A DNA stretch of 22,500 nucleotides from Cryptomeria japonica (taxonomy: Eukaryota > Streptophyta > Pinopsida > Cupressales > Cupressaceae): contig NW_026728912.1 in assembly GCF_030272615.1 (NCBI RefSeq), positions 297,501 to 320,000 of the forward strand, given 5' to 3'. A program made the position numbers and the translations under genes. This document shows positions 1 to 10,555 of this stretch, piece by piece; position 1 is the first letter of the stretch, and every line of letters begins with the position of its first letter. A model generated the notes under the pieces. The model ran no database searches, was not told the DNA's origin, and saw only the letters and a program-made list of their open reading frames with translations.

Positions 1-2208
1 AAGGTGCGGCGTGCACGTTGTCGGAGCCCGGTTTGCCCCGGGTGCGCACCTCGCCTGCACCTTGGCCGGGGTGGGCACCTTGGCTGGGTTTGCCCAGGGT
101 GCGCTCCGAAGCGGGGTTACTGGAGCGCCCCCTCTTTTTTTGTCAGAGCGTTTGGTGGGGTTTCTCGCATTGGCTCTTCCCAGGCCCGGTTGTTGGGTGC
201 GCTCCCACCCTGGCGCGCGCGAAGTTGGAAGTTGGGTTAATTGCCCGGGCGCGCACCTTCGCCAGGGTGGGCACCTTGGTGCGCACACCTTGGCTGGGCT
301 GCGCACCAGGGCGGGCTCAAGATGGCACCAGCATTCCCTTTTTCTCACTATCTTTCAAAACGGAAATTTTAAAATCTCGTTTTTTTTTTGCCTTTTATGG
401 AAATTAGTGAAGGCATCGCATCAAAGGTGCGCACCTCGCTGCCCACCTTGGTGTGCTCCGAGGTGCCCACCACGGTGCGCAACGCCGGTGCGAACCCGGG
501 AGCGCCCCGATGTGTGCTCCAAGGTGCGGCGTGCACGAAGTCGGACCCCGGTTTGCCCCGGGTGCGCACCTCGCGTGCACCTTGGTGCGCACACCTTGGC
601 TGGGTTGCGCGGCCTGGTGGGCACCATGGTGCGCACCAAGGAGCGCTCCGAAGTGTGCTCCAAGGTGCGGCGTGCACGAAGTCGGAGCCCGGTTTGCCCC
701 GGGTACGCACCTCGCGTGCACCTTCGCCGGGGTGGGCACCTCGGCTGGGTTGCGCGCCCTGGTGCGCACCAAGGAGCGCTCCGAAGTGTGCTCCAAGGTG
801 CGGCGTGCACGAAGTCGGAGCCCGGTTTGCCCCGGGTGCGCACCTTCGCCGCGGTGCGCACCATGGCGTGCACGAAGTCGGAGCCCGGTTTGCCCCGGGT
901 GCGCACCTCGCGTGCACCTTCGGCGGGGTTGCGCGCCCTGGTGGGCACCATGGTGCGCACCAAGGAGCGCTCCGAAGTGTGCTCCAAGGTGCGGCGTGCA
1001 CGAAGTCGGAGCCCGGTTTGCCCCGGGTGCGCACCTCGCGTGCACCTTCGGCGGGGTTGCGCGCCCTGGTGGGCACCATGGTGCGCACCAAGGAGCGCTC
1101 CGAAGTGTGCTCCAAGGTGCGGCGTGCACGAAGTCGGAGCCCGGTTTGCCCCGGGTGCGCACCTCGCGTGCACCTTCGCCGCGGTGGGCACCATGGCGTG
1201 CACGAAGTCGGAGCCCGGTTTGCCCCGGGTGCGCACCTCGCGTGCACCTTCGCCGGGGTGGGCACCTCGGCTGGGTTGCGCGCCCTGGTGCGCACCAAGG
1301 AGCGCTCCGAAGTGTGCTCCAAGGTGCGGCGTGCACGAAGTCGGAGCCCGGTTTGCCCCGGGTGCGCACCTCGCGTGCACCTTCGCCAGGGTGGGCACCT
1401 CGGTGCGCACACCTTCTCAATGTTTTCTTGCCTTTTCTGGAAATTGGTGAAGGCAGCGCATCAAAGGTGCGCACCTCGGTGTGCTCCGAGGTGCGAACCC
1501 GAGAGCGCTCCGAGGTGCCCACGAAGTCGAAAGTCGGGTTAATTGCATTGTTTTCCCCGGGTGCGCTCCGAGGTGCGCAACATCGGCGCGCACCAAGGAG
1601 GGCTCCGAAGTGTGCTCCAAGGTGCGCACGATGGCGTGCACCTCTGGTGCGCACGATTCGGAGCTCGGTTTGACCGGGGTGCGCACACCTTGGCTGGGTT
1701 GCGCACCTTTTGTGCGCTCCAAGGTGCGCACGAAGTCGGAGCTCGGTTTGCCCCGGGTGCGCACCTTCGCCAGGGTGCGCACCTTGATGCGCACGCCTTG
1801 GCTGGGCTGCGCACCTTGGTGGGCGCCATGGTGCGCACCTTTCGTGCGCTCCAAGGTGCGCACGAAGTCGGAGCTCGGTTTGCCCCGGGTGCGCACCTTG
1901 GTGGGCGCCATGGTGCACTCCGAGGTGCCCAAGATTGGTGCGCACCAAGGAGCGCTCCGAAGTGCGCTCCAAGGTGCGCGCGAAGTCGAAAGTTGGGTTA
2001 ATTGTCCGGTTTGCCTCGGGTGCGCACCTTGCGTGCACCTTCGCCAGGGTGGGCGCCTTGGTGCGCACACCTTGGCTGGGCTGCGCACACCTTGGCACCC
2101 GCGTTTCCTTCATTTTAAATTTTTTTTTTTTACAATCTCTCAAGTGGGAAATTCTATAATCTCAACTTTTTTTGCCTTTTCAGGAAACTTTTGAATGGAG
2201 CGCATCAT
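1..2208. repeat. GC-rich spacer array of GTGCGCAC/GTGCAC words (first block)
   Basis: The block is built from repeated segments of about 60-130 bp. A typical segment runs GGCGTGCACGAAGTCGGAGC, then CCGGTTTGCCCCGGGTGCGC, then a variable tail with GGTGCGCACCAAGGAGCGCT. The palindrome GGTGCGCACC and the word GGTGCAC recur throughout. A full T-rich module lies at 312-427. A shortened form at 1416-1467 keeps only its right half, and a diverged form lies at 2095-2213. A separate single-copy-like motif at 130-205 (T-run, then GTTTCTCGCATTGGCTCTTC) recurs near 5228, 5697, 7580 and 8049. Several reading frames are open on both strands, which follows from the lack of TA-containing words and does not indicate a gene. 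Confidence 0.85.
312..427 (+). repeat. T-rich module (type example; 14 copies in the window)
   Basis: The module runs from GGGCTCAAGATGGCACC through a T-run with TCACTATCTTTCAAAACGGA and AATTTTAAAATCTC. It continues through a second run of 8-13 T, then TGCCTTTTCTGGAAATTAGT, and ends at GCATCAAAGG. It is the only AT-rich element in an otherwise GC-rich array. Complete copies are at 312, 4041, 4564, 4918, 5386, 5881, 6634, 7268, 7738 and 8234. Half copies are at 1416 and 9339, and diverged copies are at 2095 and 10018. The two T-runs differ in length between copies. Its role is unknown. It could be a terminator-like or unwinding element, but nothing in the sequence proves this. Confidence 0.8.
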
Positions 2209-2619
2209 TGGTGCGCTCCGAAGTGTGCTCCAAAGCTCTCTCCAGCTGCGTGCACCTGCCCCGGCCGCGCACCCGGCCCCGCCCAGCTTCGCTCACCTGT
2301 CCCGGGCGTCTGGTGCGGAACCTTAGAGTAAGAAACATCACCGTGCACCTTGGCCAACGTGCGCGACTCGACCGAGCGCGCACTGGCCGAGGTGCACACC
2401 GATTTCACCTGGGTGCGCGCGCAGCACCTCGGGCGCACCGGGGTGCGCGCACAACGCCCGGGTTGCACCGTGGCCTGTGTGCTCGGGGCGCCTCGGGTGC
2501 GCGCTCGGTGTCGCCCCCGCGTGCGCGGTAGTGCGGGCAGCGCACCCCGGCCCGGCCCGGCCCCGACGAGAACGCAAACGGGCAAAAGGTTTATTCAAAT
2601 AGCATTGCGACGCCCGGCG
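2209..2619. other. GC-rich 3' flank of the left 5S gene, no gene seen
   Basis: This stretch of about 410 bases lies between the diverged T-rich module and the 5S terminator. It is GC-rich with scattered GTGCGC and GTGCAC words, but it is less regular than the array to its left. I see no conserved coding frame, tRNA or promoter box. It is repeated at 10132-10542 with one substitution (2522/10445). Confidence 0.6.
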
Positions 2620-2632
2620 AAAAACTAAAAAA
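2620..2632 (-). terminator. RNA polymerase III terminator of the left 5S gene
   Basis: Read on the minus strand, the 5S gene ends in GCACCC and is followed directly by a run of six T (2627-2632). After two bases there is a second run of five T (2620-2624). Runs of four or more T on the non-template strand are the standard signal that ends RNA polymerase III transcription. Confidence 0.85.
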
Positions 2633-2750
2633 GGGTGCAACACCGGGACTTCCCGGGAGGTCACCCATCCCAGTACTACTCCGGCCCAAGCGCGCTTAAC
2701 TGCGGAGTTCTGATGGGATCCGGTGCACTAACGCTGGTATGATCGCACCC
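2633..2750 (-). rRNA. 5S ribosomal RNA gene, left copy
   Basis: 5S rRNA is a component of the large ribosomal subunit and is made by RNA polymerase III. On the minus strand the 118-nt gene begins GGGTGCGATCATACCAGCGT and ends GTGTTGCACCC. The ends GGGTGC and GCACCC pair as helix I. The internal promoter is intact: A box near gene positions 50-64 (AGTTAAGCGCGCTTG), intermediate element near 67-72, and C box near 80-97 (GGGATGGGTGACCTCCCG). Plant 5S is usually 119-121 nt, so the transcript probably includes one or more terminator Ts. The base before the start is C, as is usual in plants, but no clear TATA-like box lies near -28. The gene faces away from the polymerase I promoters further right. 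It looks functional, but expression cannot be judged from sequence. Confidence 0.97.
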
Positions 2751-3149
2751 GTTATGAGCTTGTCGCAGTGTGTACTTAGCAAACCGCGACCCACGTGCGA
2801 ATCCACCCCGGCCACCCACCCCCGTCGAGGTGCACACCCTCCCTCGCGAAGTGCGCCCCGTTCGCCAAGTGTGAGCCCTGCCCGGGTGCGCGCACCTTGC
2901 TAGGGCGTCGGGTGTGCACCCGGCCCGGCCTACGTGCGTGCACCTGGAGGGGGCGTCGTGTGCGTGCAGTGTCCCGTCTGCAACGCGGTGCCCACACACC
3001 ACCTCGGGCGCAACGACCTGCGCTCACATGTGGGCCGAGTGCACCTTGGTGCATGTTCGGGGCGCCTCGGGTGCACGCTCGATCTTGCCCCGGTGCACCA
3101 AGGCGCTCGGTTTGCCCCGGGTGCGCACTTGGTGCAAGGTGGGCACCCA
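2751..3149. other. GC-rich 5' flank of the left 5S gene
   Basis: This stretch lies upstream of the 5S gene in the gene's own direction. It contains GTGCGC, GTGCAC and CCGGCCCGG words and no gene that I can support. The 40 bases nearest the gene carry C at -1 and a weak AT-rich patch (GCTAAGTA) around -30 to -23, where many plant 5S genes have a TATA-like box. It is repeated at 10674-11072. Confidence 0.55.
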
Positions 3150-3480
3150 AAATAGGGATCAAGCACCAAAACACAAGTTTCGGGATGCAAAATGGGACCC
3201 AAGGACCACAAATGCGTTCCAAGACCCATGATGGGTCCACGAGAACAAAAATGTGTTCCGAGACTTAATAAACAAATATTGGGTTTTAGGAGAAGAAACA
3301 TGCTCTGATGCCCAAAACGAGAATCGACCCCGAAAAGGCCACAGGCCAAAAGTGGGATGCGAGACAAAAAAAAATGGGACCCGAGGACCAAAATTGGGTT
3401 CCCAGGTCGAAGACAGGGCAACCGGACAAGAAACGACCTCTAAGGCTCGAAATGAGTCCCGACGACTAAAACTTGACAAG
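3150..3480. repeat. A-rich degenerate repeat between 5S flank and minisatellite, left copy
   Basis: The composition changes sharply here from GC-rich to A-rich. The sequence is a loose series of units resembling AAAATGGGACCCGAGGACCA (for example near 3190, 3222, 3265 and 3384), each ending in words such as TTCCAAGACC or TTCCGAGAC. It is not an exact tandem array. No coding frame is supported. The same segment lies at 11073-11403, with one difference at 3460/11383. Confidence 0.55.
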
Positions 3481-3536
3481 AAGCACCCATCAGGCACCCA
3501 ACTCGACACCCATGGGATGCCGACCCACCCGGGCTT

Positions 3537-4005
3537 CCACCTAGCACACCTTGGCACCCACCCACCCTCGCACCCAACCTCGCACCCAACTTAGCACCTT
3601 TGAACCCACATTGGCACTCACCCTGACCCTGGCACCTTGGAACCCACATTGGCACTCACCTTGACCCTGGCACCCACCTTTGCACTCACCTTGGGACCCA
3701 CCCTGGCTCCCACCTCGGCACCCACCCAGACACCCACCTTGGTTCCTTGGCACCCACCTTGGATCCTTGGCACCCACCCCGACACCCACCTTGGCACGCA
3801 ACTTGGCTACTTGCCACCCACCTTGGCTCCTTGACGCCCACCCCGACAACCACCCCGTGACCTACCCTGGCTAGGGTTGGTGCACACCCACCCTGGTGCC
3901 CACCTTGGCACCCACCCTATGACCCACCTTGGCACGCACCTTAGTACCCACCCCGTTACCCACCCTAGGACCCACCCCGTGACCCACCTTGGCCAGGGTG
4001 GGTGC
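3537..4005. repeat. C-rich CACCCACCTTGG minisatellite, left truncated copy
   Basis: The plus strand is made of degenerate units of about 10-20 bp around CACCCACCTTGGCACCCACC, almost free of G except in GG dinucleotides. The minus strand is therefore rich in GGGTGGGTGCCAAGG. The array is cut at 4005, where it joins a GC-rich/T-rich segment. The full-length version is at 11460-13115. Frames through it read as low-complexity Thr-Pro-Leu-Ala or Gly-Trp-Val repeats and are not genes. Confidence 0.85.
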
Positions 4006-7000
4006 CTTGGTGCGCACAACTTGCCTGGGCTGCACACCAGGGCGGGCTCAAGATGGCACCCGCGTTCCGTTTTTTTCACTATCTTTCAAAACGGAAATTT
4101 TAAAATCTCATTTTTTTCTTTTTTTTGCCTTTTCTGGAAATTAGTGAAGGCAGCGCATCAAAGGTGCGCAATGCTGGTGCGAACCCGGGAGCGCTCCGAT
4201 GTGTGCTCCAAGGTGCGGCGTGCACGAAGTCCGAGCCCGGTTTGCCCCGGGTGCGCACCTCGCGTGCACCTTCGCCGGGGTGAGCACCTTGGCTGGGTTG
4301 CGCGCCCTGGTGCGTACCAAGGAGCGCTCTGAAGTGTGCTCCAAGGTGCGGCGTGCACGAAGTCGGAGCCCGGTTTGCCCCGGGTGTGCACCTCGGGTGC
4401 GCACCTCGCGTGCACCTTCGCTGCGGTGGGCACCTTGGCTGGGTTGCGCGCCTTGGTGGGCACCATGCAGTGCACGAAGTCGGAGCCCGGTTTGCCCCGG
4501 GCGCGCACCTCCGCCAGGGTGGGCACCTTGGTGCGCACAACTTGCCTGGGCTGCGCATCAGGAAGGGCTCAAGATGGCACCCGCGTTCCGTTTTTTTCAC
4601 TATCTTTCAGAACGGAAATTTTAAAATATCGTTTTTTTTTGCCTTTTCTGGAAATTAGTGAAGGCAGCGCATCAAAGGTGCGCAACGCTGGTGCGAACCT
4701 GGGAGCGCTCCGATGTGTGCTCCAAGGTGCGGCGTGCACGAAGTCGGAGCCCGGTTTGCCTCGGGTGCGCCCTGGTGGGCACCATGGTGCGCACCAAGGA
4801 GCGCTCCGAAGTGTGCTCCAAGGTGCGGCCTGCACGAAGTCGGAGCCCGGTTTGCCCCGGGTGTGCACCTCGGGTGGGCACCTTGGTGCGCATGCCTTGC
4901 CTGGGCTGCGCACCAGGGCGGGCTCAAGATGGCACCCGCGTTCCTTTTTTTTCACTATCTTTCAAAACGGAAATTTTAAAATCTCATTTTTTTTTGCCTT
5001 TTTCTGGAAATTAGTGAAGGCAGCGCATCAAAGGTGCGCACCTCGCTGCCCACCACGGTGCGCAACGCCGGTGGGCACCCGGGAGTGCTTCGAAGTGTGC
5101 TCCAAGGTGCTGCGTGCACGTTGTCGGAGCCCGGTTTGCCCCGGGTGCGCACCTCGCGTGCACCTTCGTCGGGGTGGGCACCTTGGCTTGGTTTGCCCCG
5201 GCTGCGCTCCGAAGCGGGGTTATTGGAGCGCCGCCTCTTTTTTTGTCGGAGCGTTTGGTGGGGTTTCTCGCATTGGCTCTTCCGAGGCCCGGTTGCCACC
5301 CTGGCGCGCACGAAGTCGGAAGTAGGGTTAATTGCCCGGGTGCGCACCTTTGCCAGGGTGGCACCTTACCTGGGCTGCGCACCAGGGCGGGCTCAAGATG
5401 GCACGCGCGTTCCGTTTTTTTCACTATCTTTCAAAACGGAAATTTTAAAATCTCCTTTTTTTTTTGCCTTTTCTGGAAATTAGTGAAGGCAGCGCATCAA
5501 AGGTGCGCACCTCGCTGCCCACCTTGGTGTGCTCTGAGGTGCGCACCCGGGAGCGCTACGAAGTGTGCTCCAAGGTGCGGCGTGCACGTTGTCGGAGCCC
5601 GGTTTGCCCCGGGTGCGCACCTCGCCTGCACCTTGGCCGGGGTGGGCACCTTGGCTGGGTTTGCCCAGGGTGCGCTCCGAAGCGGGGTTACTGGAGCGCC
5701 CCCTCTTTTTTTGTCAGAGAGTTTGGTGGGGTTTCTCGCATTGGCTCTTCCCAGGCCCGGTTGTTGGGTGCGCTCCCACCCTGGCGCGCGCGAAGTTGGA
5801 AGTTGGGTTAATTGCCCGGGCGCGCACCTTCGCCAGGGTGGGCACCTTGGTGCGCAAACCTTGGCTGGGCTGCGCACCAGGGCGGGCTCAAGATGGCACC
5901 AGCATTCCCTTTTTCTCACTATCTTTCAAAACGGAAATTTTAAAATCTCGTTTTTTTTTTGCCTTTTATGGAAATTAGTGAAGGCATCGCATCAAAGGTG
6001 CGCACCTCGCTGCCCACCTTGGTGTGCTCCGAGGTGCCCACCACGGTGCGCAACGCCGGTGCGAACCCGGGAGCGCCCTGATGTGTGCTCCAAGGTGCGG
6101 CGTGCACGAAGTCGGACCCCGGTTTGCCCCGGGTGCGCACCTCGCGTGCACCTTGGTGCGCACACCTTGGCTGGGTTGCGCGGCCTGGTGGGCACCATGG
6201 TGCGCACCAAGGAGCGCTCCGAAGTGTGCTCCAAGGTGCGGCGTGCACGAAGTCGGAGCCCGGTTTGCCCCGGGTGCGCACCTTCGCCGCGGTGGGCACC
6301 ATGGCGTGCACGAAGTCGGAGCCCGGTTTGCCCCGGGTGCGCACCTCGCGTGCACCTTCGCCGGGGTGGGCACCTCGGCTGGGTTGCGCGCCCTGGTGCG
6401 CACCAAGGAGCGCTCTGAAGTGTGCTCCAAGGTGCGGCGTGCACGAAGTCGGAGCCCGGTTTGCCCCGGGTGTGCACCTCGCGTGCACCTTCGCTGCGGT
6501 GGGCACCTTGGCTGGGTTGCGCGCCTTGGTGGGCACCATGCAGTGCACGAAGTCGGAGCCCGGTTTGCCCCGGGCGCGCACCTCCGCCAGGGTGGGCACC
6601 TTGGTGCGCACAACTTGCCTGGGCTGCGCACCAGGAAGGGCTCAAGATGGCACCCGCGTTCCGTTTTTTTCACTATCTTTCAGAACGGAAATTTTAAAAT
6701 ATCGTTTTTTTTTGCCTTTTCTGGAAATTAGTGAAGGCAGCGCATCAAAGGTGCGCAACGCTGGTGCGAACCTGGGAGCGCTCCGATGTGTGCTCCAAGG
6801 TGCGGCGTGCACGAAGTCGGACCCCGGTTTGCCCCGGGTGCGCACCTCGCGTGCACCTTGGTGCGCACACCTTGGCTGGGTTGCGCGCCCTGGTGGGCAC
6901 CATGGTGCGCACCAAGGAGCGCTCCGAAGTGTGCTCCAAGGTGCGGCGTGCACGAAGTCGGAGCCCGGTTTGCCCCGGGTGCGCACCTCGCGTGCACCTT

Positions 7001-7923
7001 CGCCGCGGTGGGCACCATGGCGTGCACGAAGTCGGAGCCCGGTTTGCCCCGGGTGCGCACCTCGCGTGCACCTTCGCCGGGGTGGGCACCTTAGTGTGCA
7101 GACCTTGGCTGGGTTGCGCGCCCTGGTGGGCACCATGGTGCGCACCAAGGAGCGCTCCGAAGTGTGCTCCAAGGTGCGGCCTGCACGAAGTCGGAGCCCG
7201 GTTTGCCCCGGGTGTGCACCTCGGGTGGGCACCTTGGTGCGCATGCCTTGCCTGGGCTGCGCACCAGGGCGGGCTCAAGATGGCACCCGCGTTCCTTTTT
7301 TTTCACTATCTTTCAAAACGGAAATTTTAAAATCTCATTTTTTTTTGCCTTTTTCTGGAAATTAGTGAAGGCAGCGCATCAAAGGTGCGCACCTCGCTGC
7401 CCACCACGGTGCGCAACGCCGGTGGGCACCCGGGAGTGCTTCGAAGTGTGCTCCAAGGTGCTGCGTGCACGTTGTCGGAGCCCGGTTTGCCCCGGGTGCG
7501 CACCTCGCGTGCACCTTCGTCGGGGTGGGCACCTTGGCTGGGTTTGCCCCGGCTGCGCTCCGAAGCGGGGTTATTGGAGCGCCGCCTCTTTTTTTGTCGG
7601 AGCGTTTGGTGGGGTTTCTCGCATTGGCTCTTCCGAGGCCCGGTTGCCACCCTGGCGCGCACGAAGTCGGAAGTAGGGTTAATTGCCCGGGTGCGCACCT
7701 TTGCCAGGGTGGGCACCTTACCTGGGCTGCGCACCAGGGCGGGCTCAAGATGGCACGCGCGTTCCGTTTTTTTCACTATCTTTCAAAACGGAAATTTTAA
7801 AATCTCCTTTTTTTTTTGCCTTTTCTGGAAATTAGTGAAGGCAGCGCATCAAAGGTGCGCACCTCGCTGCCCACCTTGGTGTGCTCTGAGGTGCGCACCC
7901 GGGAGCGCTACGAAGTGTGCTCC
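4006..7923. repeat. Mosaic of GC-rich and T-rich modules between the two 4-kb copies
   Basis: This 3.9-kb interval contains no 5S gene. It is assembled from the same GC-rich words as 1-2208 and has eight T-rich modules, at 4041-4164, 4564-4678, 4918-5034, 5386-5503, 5881-5998, 6634-6751, 7268-7385 and 7738-7855. Several parts match each other. Positions 4767-6275 match 7118-8627 (offset 2351, then 2352 after one inserted G near 5358/7710). Positions 4402-4747 match about 6474-6819 (offset 2072). Positions 5572-6271 match 1-700. This is a higher-order repeat made by unequal exchange among short repeats. No coding gene is supported. Confidence 0.85.
5572..6271. repeat. Third partial copy of the first 700 bases of the 4-kb duplication
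   Basis: Positions 5572-6271 match 1-700 and 7924-8623 with scattered substitutions. For example, the word TCAGAGAG near 5716 replaces TCAGAGCG, CGCAAACC near 5856 replaces CGCACACC, and CCCTGATG near 6078 replaces CCCCGATG. The match ends at 6276/705 in a GGGT(G/A)CGCACC word, which suggests exchange between short repeats. It is more diverged than the two 4-kb copies are from each other, so it is older. Confidence 0.85.
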
Positions 7924-10131
7924 AAGGTGCGGCGTGCACGTTGTCGGAGCCCGGTTTGCCCCGGGTGCGCACCTCGCCTGCACCTTGGCCGGGGTGGGCA
8001 CCTTGGCTGGGTTTGCCCAGGGTGCGCTCCGAAGCGGGGTTACTGGAGCGCCCCCTCTTTTTTTGTCAGAGCGTTTGGTGGGGTTTCTCGCATTGGCTCT
8101 TCCCAGGCCCGGTTGTTGGGTGCGCTCCCACCCTGGCGCGCGCGAAGTTGGAAGTTGGGTTAATTGCCCGGGCGCGCACCTTCGCCAGGGTGGGCACCTT
8201 GGTGCGCACACCTTGGCTGGGCTGCGCACCAGGGCGGGCTCAAGATGGCACCAGCATTCCCTTTTTCTCACTATCTTTCAAAACGGAAATTTTAAAATCT
8301 CATTTTTTTTTTGCCTTTTATGGAAATTAGTGAAGGCATCGCATCAAAGGTGCGCACCTCGCTGCCCACCTTGGTGTGCTCCGAGGTGCCCACCACGGTG
8401 CGCAACGCCGGTGCGAACCCGGGAGCGCCCCGATGTGTGCTCCAAGGTGCGGCGTGCACGAAGTCGGACCCCGGTTTGCCCCGGGTGCGCACCTCGCGTG
8501 CACCTTGGTGCGCACACCTTGGCTGGGTTGCGCGGCCTGGTGGGCACCATGGTGCGCACCAAGGAGCGCTCCGAAGTGTGCTCCAAGGTGCGGCGTGCAC
8601 GAAGTCGGAGCCCGGTTTGCCCCGGGTACGCACCTCGCGTGCACCTTCGCCGGGGTGGGCACCTCGGCTGGGTTGCGCGCCCTGGTGCGCACCAAGGAGC
8701 GCTCCGAAGTGTGCTCCAAGGTGCGGCGTGCACGAAGTCGGAGCCCGGTTTGCCCCGGGTGCGCACCTTCGCCGCGGTGCGCACCATGGCGTGCACGAAG
8801 TCGGAGCCCGGTTTGCCCCGGGTGCGCACCTCGCGTGCACCTTCGGCGGGGTTGCGCGCCCTGGTGGGCACCATGGTGCGCACCAAGGAGCGCTCCGAAG
8901 TGTGCTCCAAGGTGCGGCGTGCACGAAGTCGGAGCCCGGTTTGCCCCGGGTGCGCACCTCGCGTGCACCTTCGGCGGGGTTGCGCGCCCTGGTGGGCACC
9001 ATGGTGCGCACCAAGGAGCGCTCCGAAGTGTGCTCCAAGGTGCGGCGTGCACGAAGTCGGAGCCCGGTTTGCCCCGGGTGCGCACCTCGCGTGCACCTTC
9101 GCCGCGGTGGGCACCATGGCGTGCACGAAGTCGGAGCCCGGTTTGCCCCGGGTGCGCACCTCGCGTGCACCTTCGCCGGGGTGGGCACCTCGGCTGGGTT
9201 GCGCGCCCTGGTGCGCACCAAGGAGCGCTCCGAAGTGTGCTCCAAGGTGCGGCGTGCACGAAGTCGGAGCCCGGTTTGCCCCGGGTGCGCACCTCGCGTG
9301 CACCTTCGCCAGGGTGGGCACCTCGGTGCGCACACCTTCTCAATGTTTTCTTGCCTTTTCTGGAAATTGGTGAAGGCAGCGCATCAAAGGTGCGCACCTC
9401 GGTGTGCTCCGAGGTGCGAACCCGAGAGCGCTCCGAGGTGCCCACGAAGTCGAAAGTCGGGTTAATTGCATTGTTTTCCCCGGGTGCGCTCCGAGGTGCG
9501 CAACATCGGCGCGCACCAAGGAGGGCTCCGAAGTGTGCTCCAAGGTGCGCACGATGGCGTGCACCTCTGGTGCGCACGATTCGGAGCTCGGTTTGACCGG
9601 GGTGCGCACACCTTGGCTGGGTTGCGCACCTTTTGTGCGCTCCAAGGTGCGCACGAAGTCGGAGCTCGGTTTGCCCCGGGTGCGCACCTTCGCCAGGGTG
9701 CGCACCTTGATGCGCACGCCTTGGCTGGGCTGCGCACCTTGGTGGGCGCCATGGTGCGCACCTTTCGTGCGCTCCAAGGTGCGCACGAAGTCGGAGCTCG
9801 GTTTGCCCCGGGTGCGCACCTTGGTGGGCGCCATGGTGCACTCCGAGGTGCCCAAGATTGGTGCGCACCAAGGAGCGCTCCGAAGTGCGCTCCAAGGTGC
9901 GCGCGAAGTCGAAAGTTGGGTTAATTGTCCGGTTTGCCTCGGGTGCGCACCTTGCGTGCACCTTCGCCAGGGTGGGCGCCTTGGTGCGCACACCTTGGCT
10001 GGGCTGCGCACACCTTGGCACCCGCGTTTCCTTCATTTTAAATTTTTTTTTTTTACAATCTCTCAAGTGGGAAATTCTATAATCTCAACTTTTTTTGCCT
10101 TTTCAGGAAACTTTTGAATGGAGCGCATCAT
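7924..10131. repeat. GC-rich spacer array of GTGCGCAC/GTGCAC words (second block)
   Basis: It has the same composition and order as 1-2208. The only difference I found is at 8302, where CTCATTT replaces CTCGTTT. Long open frames on both strands are exact repeats of those in the first block and run through the T-rich modules. They are not evidence of genes. Confidence 0.85.
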
Positions 10132-10542
10132 TGGTGCGCTCCGAAGTGTGCTCCAAAGCTCTCTCCAGCTGCGTGCACCTGCCCCGGCCGCGCACCCGGC
10201 CCCGCCCAGCTTCGCTCACCTGTCCCGGGCGTCTGGTGCGGAACCTTAGAGTAAGAAACATCACCGTGCACCTTGGCCAACGTGCGCGACTCGACCGAGC
10301 GCGCACTGGCCGAGGTGCACACCGATTTCACCTGGGTGCGCGCGCAGCACCTCGGGCGCACCGGGGTGCGCGCACAACGCCCGGGTTGCACCGTGGCCTG
10401 TGTGCTCGGGGCGCCTCGGGTGCGCGCTCGGTGTCGCCCCCGCGCGCGCGGTAGTGCGGGCAGCGCACCCCGGCCCGGCCCGGCCCCGACGAGAACGCAA
10501 ACGGGCAAAAGGTTTATTCAAATAGCATTGCGACGCCCGGCG

Positions 10543-10555
10543 AAAAACTAAAAAA
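10543..10555 (-). terminator. RNA polymerase III terminator of the right 5S gene
   Basis: On the minus strand, six T follow the 5S gene (10550-10555), then a second run of five T (10543-10547). The layout is identical to the left copy. Confidence 0.85.

Larger units (their letters stand above)
1..4005. repeat. Left copy of a ~4-kb near-identical duplication carrying a 5S gene
   Basis: This block recurs at 7924-11928 with a constant offset of 7923 bp. It probably continues beyond the left window edge. Comparing by eye, I found only three differences, at 379/8302, 2522/10445 and 3460/11383, and no indel. The match stops between 4005 and 4006 (11928/11929), inside the sequence GTGGGTGC. The left copy then enters a T-rich module, while the right copy continues in the C-rich minisatellite. 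The block holds, in order, a GC-rich array, a 5S gene on the minus strand, an A-rich flank and the start of the minisatellite. It is either a recent tandem duplication within the spacer or a gene-converted pair. An assembly duplication cannot be excluded. Confidence 0.93.

Noticed and set aside
404-2143. A 579-codon open frame on the minus strand, exactly repeated at 8327-10066
   Set aside because: The frame runs through tandem repeats and T-rich modules, and overlapping frames on both strands are also open. The translation is low-complexity repeats of Arg, Ala, Pro, Cys and His with no domain. The exact repeat follows from the 4-kb duplication and is not coding conservation.
3190-3480. Possible remnant of a transposon or a gene in the A-rich segment
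   Set aside because: No terminal inverted repeats, target duplications or conserved protein motif could be seen, and the segment is itself a loose repeat. The single difference between its two copies introduces a stop codon in one frame.
7385-9373. A 662-codon open frame on the plus strand
   Set aside because: It is open for the same reason (stop-free GC-rich words) and crosses five different repeat modules. The matching region at the left edge is open in the same way. There is no start context, no codon bias and no recognisable domain.
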